Shown: piece after piece, positions 37,848 through 40,895 of the stretch
How positions within the stretch are numbered: the stretch's first letter is position 1
How the letters are laid out: every line of letters begins with the position of its first letter
Assembly: GCA_934654795.1 (NCBI GenBank)
Contig: CAKUGT010000013.1
Span: forward strand, 1 to 40,895
DNA length: 40,895 nucleotides
Source of the DNA: an uncultured Collinsella sp.
GTDB lineage: Bacteria; Actinomycetota; Coriobacteriia; Coriobacteriales; Coriobacteriaceae
Reading direction: 5' to 3'
The notes under the pieces: model-generated
What the model was told of the DNA's origin: nothing
Databases searched by the model: none
The model's input: the letters and a program-made list of their open reading frames with translations, nothing else
Program-made: the position numbers and the translations under genes

Positions 37848-40193
37848 CTATGAACGACCCCGTAAAAACTCAAGAGACACCAATGCAATGTCATCGTCCA
37901 GCGCCGAATCGGTAAATCGGTCAAGCTCGCCCAAGACCTTGCCGCAGATTCCCGATACGCCCTCACCCGAGACAGAGAGCAGAAGGTCACGAAGGCGCTG
38001 CTCGCCAAAGAAAGCACCCGAGCGGTCACGTGCTTCGATTGTTCCGTCGGTGTACATAAATAGCATGTCACCAGGAGCGAACGTAAACACGCCTGTCTCG
38101 TACACCATGCTCTCAAAGGCACCGATTACCCCCGATTGGCATCCAAGCAGCTCGACCTCTCCCCCACGAGCCTCGTCGCCACCCAGCGGCATCGACTCTG
38201 GCCTGATGACCATGGTCGGAGGATGGCCCGCCGAACAATACGTTGCGCGTCCGGCTTTAAGGTCAATCTTGGCGATAAAGGCCGTCACGAACGTCTCGAC
38301 CCTCGAAAAGCCCATGAGCATGCTATTGAGCGAACGAGCCATGCGGGCGGGCCCCGCACCCTCCCAGGCATATGCCGTCAGGGCCGTCTTGACGAGCGCG
38401 GACATCGATGCAGCCTCAATGCCTTTGCCAGACACATCGCCCAGAATCATGACGGCGCAATCGTCGGGAAGACGGATGAGCGTATAGAAATCGCCGCCGA
38501 CCAACGCCGAGTTCGTGGCCGACAGGTACACCGAATCGGTTGCGATACCCGGAACATCCCCCAGTGAATTTCTCATGCCAATCTGGAGGGTCTGAGCGAT
38601 ATGGCGCTCCTCACGCTTTTGAGATTCGCCTTCATAGATCAGTTCAAAGTCATGAGCCAAGTGCACCAAGTAGTCATATTCAAGGTCATCAATCGGCTCT
38701 TGGCTACCATCACGAAGCAGCAGCGCGCGCGTCGTCGGGCCCTTCGCAACAGAAGCAGGAACGATCGCGTCGTTACTGTGCTTGCCATCGCCCTCAGAGC
38801 GCGGGCGCCCCGCCTCGATGCCGGCGTCGACGTAGAGACCCTGGCAAGGCAGGCCATGTGCCCTAAGCCAGCCTCCCATAGGCATCGATTCGTCAACGCG
38901 AGTTATACGGACGTGTTTAAGGTCCTCGGCACTCGTGCCGCCCAAAACAGATGCCTCAAAGCCATCAGGGCCAGCCCCCAGACGTGCCGCTGGCGCCGTC
39001 GTGGAAAAGAAAAGCTTCTCGGGATCGTCCGGCAAAGCAACGCGACTGCCGCCTTCAAAATCTATGACGTAGGAATCCAGACTGGCGTCATACTCAATAG
39101 GGCAAAAATGGCAGTTGAGCATATTGCAGATCTCGGACGATACCGCCTGGGTAGCCGCGGCGGAATCGTCTAGAAAGGTAAACAACTCATCCCGCAAGAC
39201 ATTGAGCGAGCGGCCAAGCTCGGCCGTGCGACGGGAGCGAAGGCTCGATGCCATGCCGACCAGCTGGATAGACAGGTAATCGCAAATGACCTCGAGCACA
39301 TTAACGTCATAGGCGAGCGGTGCCTGGGGGCGTTTCCAACCAACTTCCAGCACGCCAAGGATCTGCGTACCGTAAAAAACGGGAAGACAGATTTCACTGC
39401 GGTACGGAGGCATATCCTGCATGCGCAACAGGTGCTTAGAACGATTATCCAGGTCCATGAACATACCGGAGGCGGCCTTATCGCCCTCAAGGTCCTGTTG
39501 AATCGACAAGCGACAAGCACGCGACTCGCGAAGAACATACGTCGGAATGCCAGCGCCATACGGCAAAAACTCGGGCAGGTAGCTGTCGTATAGCTCCTTG
39601 GAAACACCGCGAAGCTTAAAGCCGCCGCTCTCAGAAAAATAGATAGCAGCACCCGAAGCATCGAGCGTTCCTACAAGCTGGTTCAAAACGGTATCAAGCA
39701 GGCTGGGCAACTCATCGGAGCCCACAGTGCTCATAATGACCGAGAGCGTGCCAGAGAGACGCTTGTTCGCCACTCTAAGCTCCGATAACGCACGCTTGAG
39801 CTGACGGTCGTGAGAATACTGTTCCTCGATACTGTGAAGCGCCACCAGGACACGTGGTGCGCGGCGCCCAAAGATGCGTGGAGGCGTTACGGAGCCCGCA
39901 CGAACCAAGACGGGAATAAAAGAGCCGTCACTCAGCTTGAGCATCAGTTCGTTCTCGGAGCCATCAGTTTCAAATGGCAGACGATGTTCCGTCGCACGTT
40001 CAAAAGCGGACGAGTACAGGACGTCTTTAACATCTCCACCGATGACGTCGGCGCGTTCCTCGCACATCAAACCAAGTAAGCGATTATTCACATGCAGAAT
40101 GGTTCCGTCGAGCTCGCAGATTATGACAGCATCGCTCGTGATCTCGACTAGTTGGGCAACGTCAGCCCACTCATTGCGCTCAAGCGTTTCCAT
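37848..40193 (-). CDS. PAS-GAF-PP2C (SpoIIE/RsbU-type) serine phosphatase
   Basis: A 781-aa sensor phosphatase. A PAS domain (about 10-125; LVEITSDAVIICELDGTILHVN) is followed by a helical linker, a GAF domain (about 160-320) and, after a long intermediate region, a SpoIIE-type PP2C phosphatase (about 560-781). The metal-binding residues are in GGDFYTLIRL (Asp568), GDVSGKG (Asp586) and MYTDGTIEARD (Asp716), with ALDDDIALV at the end. It has no membrane segment, so the signal is cytoplasmic. By context it dephosphorylates the STAS domain encoded 78 bp downstream. The start at 40193 has GAGG 7 bp upstream. The upstream gene is tRNA-Leu with its own terminator. Confidence 0.93.
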   Translation of the reverse strand: METLERNEWADVAQLVEITSDAVIICELDGTILHVNNRLLGLMCEERADVIGGDVKDVLYSSAFERATEHRLPFETDGSENELMLKLSDGSFIPVLVRAGSVTPPRIFGRRAPRVLVALHSIEEQYSHDRQLKRALSELRVANKRLSGTLSVIMSTVGSDELPSLLDTVLNQLVGTLDASGAAIYFSESGGFKLRGVSKELYDSYLPEFLPYGAGIPTYVLRESRACRLSIQQDLEGDKAASGMFMDLDNRSKHLLRMQDMPPYRSEICLPVFYGTQILGVLEVGWKRPQAPLAYDVNVLEVICDYLSIQLVGMASSLRSRRTAELGRSLNVLRDELFTFLDDSAAATQAVSSEICNMLNCHFCPIEYDASLDSYVIDFEGGSRVALPDDPEKLFFSTTAPAARLGAGPDGFEASVLGGTSAEDLKHVRITRVDESMPMGGWLRAHGLPCQGLYVDAGIEAGRPRSEGDGKHSNDAIVPASVAKGPTTRALLLRDGSQEPIDDLEYDYLVHLAHDFELIYEGESQKREERHIAQTLQIGMRNSLGDVPGIATDSVYLSATNSALVGGDFYTLIRLPDDCAVMILGDVSGKGIEAASMSALVKTALTAYAWEGAGPARMARSLNSMLMGFSRVETFVTAFIAKIDLKAGRATYCSAGHPPTMVIRPESMPLGGDEARGGEVELLGCQSGVIGAFESMVYETGVFTFAPGDMLFMYTDGTIEARDRSGAFFGEQRLRDLLLSVSGEGVSGICGKVLGELDRFTDSALDDDIALVSLEFLRGRS

Positions 40194-40218
40194 CGTGAAC
40201 CTCACCGTCTATCGGTAA

Positions 40219-40242
40219 CAAAAAAGCCTCCGTAGAGGCTTC
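40219..40242 (-). terminator. Terminator of tRNA-Leu
   Basis: AGCCTC / GAGGCT stem followed on the minus strand by TTTTTT, 11 bp after the tRNA gene and just before the phosphatase start. Confidence 0.85.
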
Positions 40243-40252
40243 TCAATTGCGA

Positions 40253-40342
40253 TGGTGTCGGAGGCGGGACTTGAACCCGCATGACCAAAAAGCGGTCACT
40301 AGCACCTCAAGCTAGCGCGTCTGCCAATTCCGCCACTCCGAC
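40253..40342 (-). tRNA. tRNA-Leu (GAG)
   Basis: 90 nt with CCA, including a long variable arm (TGACCGC-TTTTTG-GTCA). Acceptor GTCGGAG/CTCCGAC, anticodon loop CTTGAGG gives GAG, T-arm GGTTCAAGTCC. Confidence 0.95.
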
Positions 40343-40400
40343 ATGCTATGTTGTTGATTCGCGGTTCGTTTTGTTCGACCCGCGCGTTCAACGAGGTAGA

Positions 40401-40451
40401 TAATAACCTATGATTCGAGAACTGTGCAAGCACTTTTTTGAAAAAAGTTTT
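40401..40451 (-). promoter_or_regulatory. tRNA-Leu promoter with upstream palindrome
   Basis: Minus strand TTGCAC (40429-40424), 17 bp, TTATTA (40406-40401), preceded by the palindrome ACTTTTTTGAAAAAAGT in 40430-40451. Confidence 0.75.
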
Positions 40452-40486
40452 CGAATTTGTAATTGCGCAGGTAGACTGACCTGTTC

Positions 40487-40611
40487 GGGCCGGAATGAGA
40501 TTGCTTTCCAACGCGTCCTCGGGCATGCGGCATTATTTTGATTCGCGCTTCGCGCTACAAAATAATGCCGCCCCCTGCGGAATGCGTTGGAAAGCAATCT
40601 CATTCCGGCCC
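40487..40611. repeat. 125-bp nested palindromic element
   Basis: Outer arms 40487-40514 (GGGCCGGAATGAGATTGCTT onward) and 40584-40611 are perfect 28-bp complements. An inner hairpin, GCGGCATTATTTTG (40527-40540) with CAAAATAATGCCGC (40558-40571), sits inside with loop containing GCGCTTCGCGC. No ORF or T-run. The mixture of long outer and inner stems is not a usual terminator. Confidence 0.75.
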
Positions 40612-40613
40612 TA

Positions 40614-40627
40614 GGAGTATATACTCC
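40614..40627. repeat. 14-bp palindrome GGAGTATATACTCC
   Basis: A perfect palindrome 2 bp after the large element. The core GGAGTATAT is also found in the palindrome at 30917-31002, and the following TCTCAAATATGTTCTGG resembles CTCAAACATTCTCGG there. Confidence 0.6.
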
Positions 40628-40895
40628 GGGCACAGTTCTCAAATATGTTCTGGGGGCTGATGCAAATTTGGTGGCTCGGCCTTGCCGAGCCCTTATATGG
40701 GGAGGCCGGAGCTAAAGCTCCGGCCTCGCTCAATTTCCTATTAGATTAAGTGAGCGATCAAGGAATCTCACTCCCCTCTGCCGCGTTAACGCAGGGCCCG
40801 CCCTGGTGTTGCTTTTCAGAACATTCCGCACTGATATCTTCTGAATTGAAGACGCCGATGGCGTATCCATATACCATTGGCGTCGACACCATCAG
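40628..40895. other. Gene-free, hairpin-rich end of window
   Basis: Contains three more hairpins: GGCTCGGC/GCCGAGCC (40673-40691), GAGGCCGGAGC/GCTCCGGCCTC (40702-40727) and GACGCC...GGCGTC (40851-40884). No credible gene, promoter or RNA family is seen. Nothing shows which flanking gene they belong to, because the window ends. Confidence 0.6.

Noticed and set aside
40758..40895. Possible 3' end of a minus-strand gene or start of a plus-strand gene (MAYPYTIGVDTI)
   Set aside because: The sequence is largely a GACGCC...GGCGTC hairpin and the plus-strand ATG lacks a good ribosome site; without more sequence neither frame is supportable.

Overview
The window looks like a chromosomal segment of a high-GC, anaerobic, gut-type actinobacterium of the class Coriobacteriia, most likely Collinsella or a close relative. 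This is an inference from gene content and style: an oxygen-independent ribonucleotide reductase (nrdD/nrdG), a flavodoxin with a DUF3793 protein, a ferredoxin-like aldo/keto reductase, a Y-family polymerase with a YolD-like partner, strong GGAGG ribosome sites, and GTG/TTG starts. No rRNA, CRISPR array, complete prophage or complete insertion sequence is visible.

Layout. 1-4.2 kb: a Cof-type HAD phosphatase, then a long spacer with a stable-RNA-type promoter and four 9-bp direct repeats, then a three-gene plus-strand cassette (unknown protein, ClpP-like serine protease, soluble VirD4/TraG-type ATPase). 4.2-9.2 kb: pgi, a truncated iron-alcohol-dehydrogenase fragment between two 17-bp repeats, a LexA-boxed Y-polymerase/YolD operon and a CXXC metal-binding membrane protein with a CsoR-like site. 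9.3-13.8 kb: DUF3793-flavodoxin operon and a polar amino acid ABC importer whose permease carries its own signal peptide and extracytoplasmic domain. 13.9-19.3 kb: endonuclease IV, Fe-S aldo/keto reductase, cyclase-family hydrolase, ketopantoate reductase, a small membrane protein and a secreted protein. 19.4-24.7 kb: metY with a Cys-containing leader peptide, divergent from a LysR regulator; then rnhA, a Gfo/Idh/MocA oxidoreductase, acylphosphatase and a Fur-family regulator. 24.7-30.3 kb: HAD phosphatase, a UreE-like/SlyD-like pair, dipeptidase, YgjP-type metallopeptidase and a folE-HD-folB operon. 30.3-33.9 kb: nrdD-nrdG under a paired NrdR site, the two genes separated by two large palindromes. 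34.1-40.9 kb: six tRNA genes (Val, Gly x3, Cys, Leu), a GH13 alpha-glucosidase, a duplicated tRNA-Gly 3'-end segment, a SpoIIE-type phosphatase with a fused STAS-HATPase partner, and a gene-free, hairpin-rich end.

How the parts fit. Most genes are housekeeping: central carbon (pgi, GH13), sulfur amino acids (metY/LysR), folate (folE-HD-folB), deoxyribonucleotides (nrdDG/NrdR), DNA repair (Y-polymerase, nfo, rnhA), metal handling (HMA protein, SlyD/UreE-like, Fur) and stress signalling (SpoIIE/STAS-HATPase). The least explained parts are the ClpP/T4CP cassette with its odd upstream region, the SlyD-UreE-like pair without urease, the metY leader, the folate-operon HD protein, and a recurring set of long palindromic non-coding elements near nrdDG and the tRNA genes.
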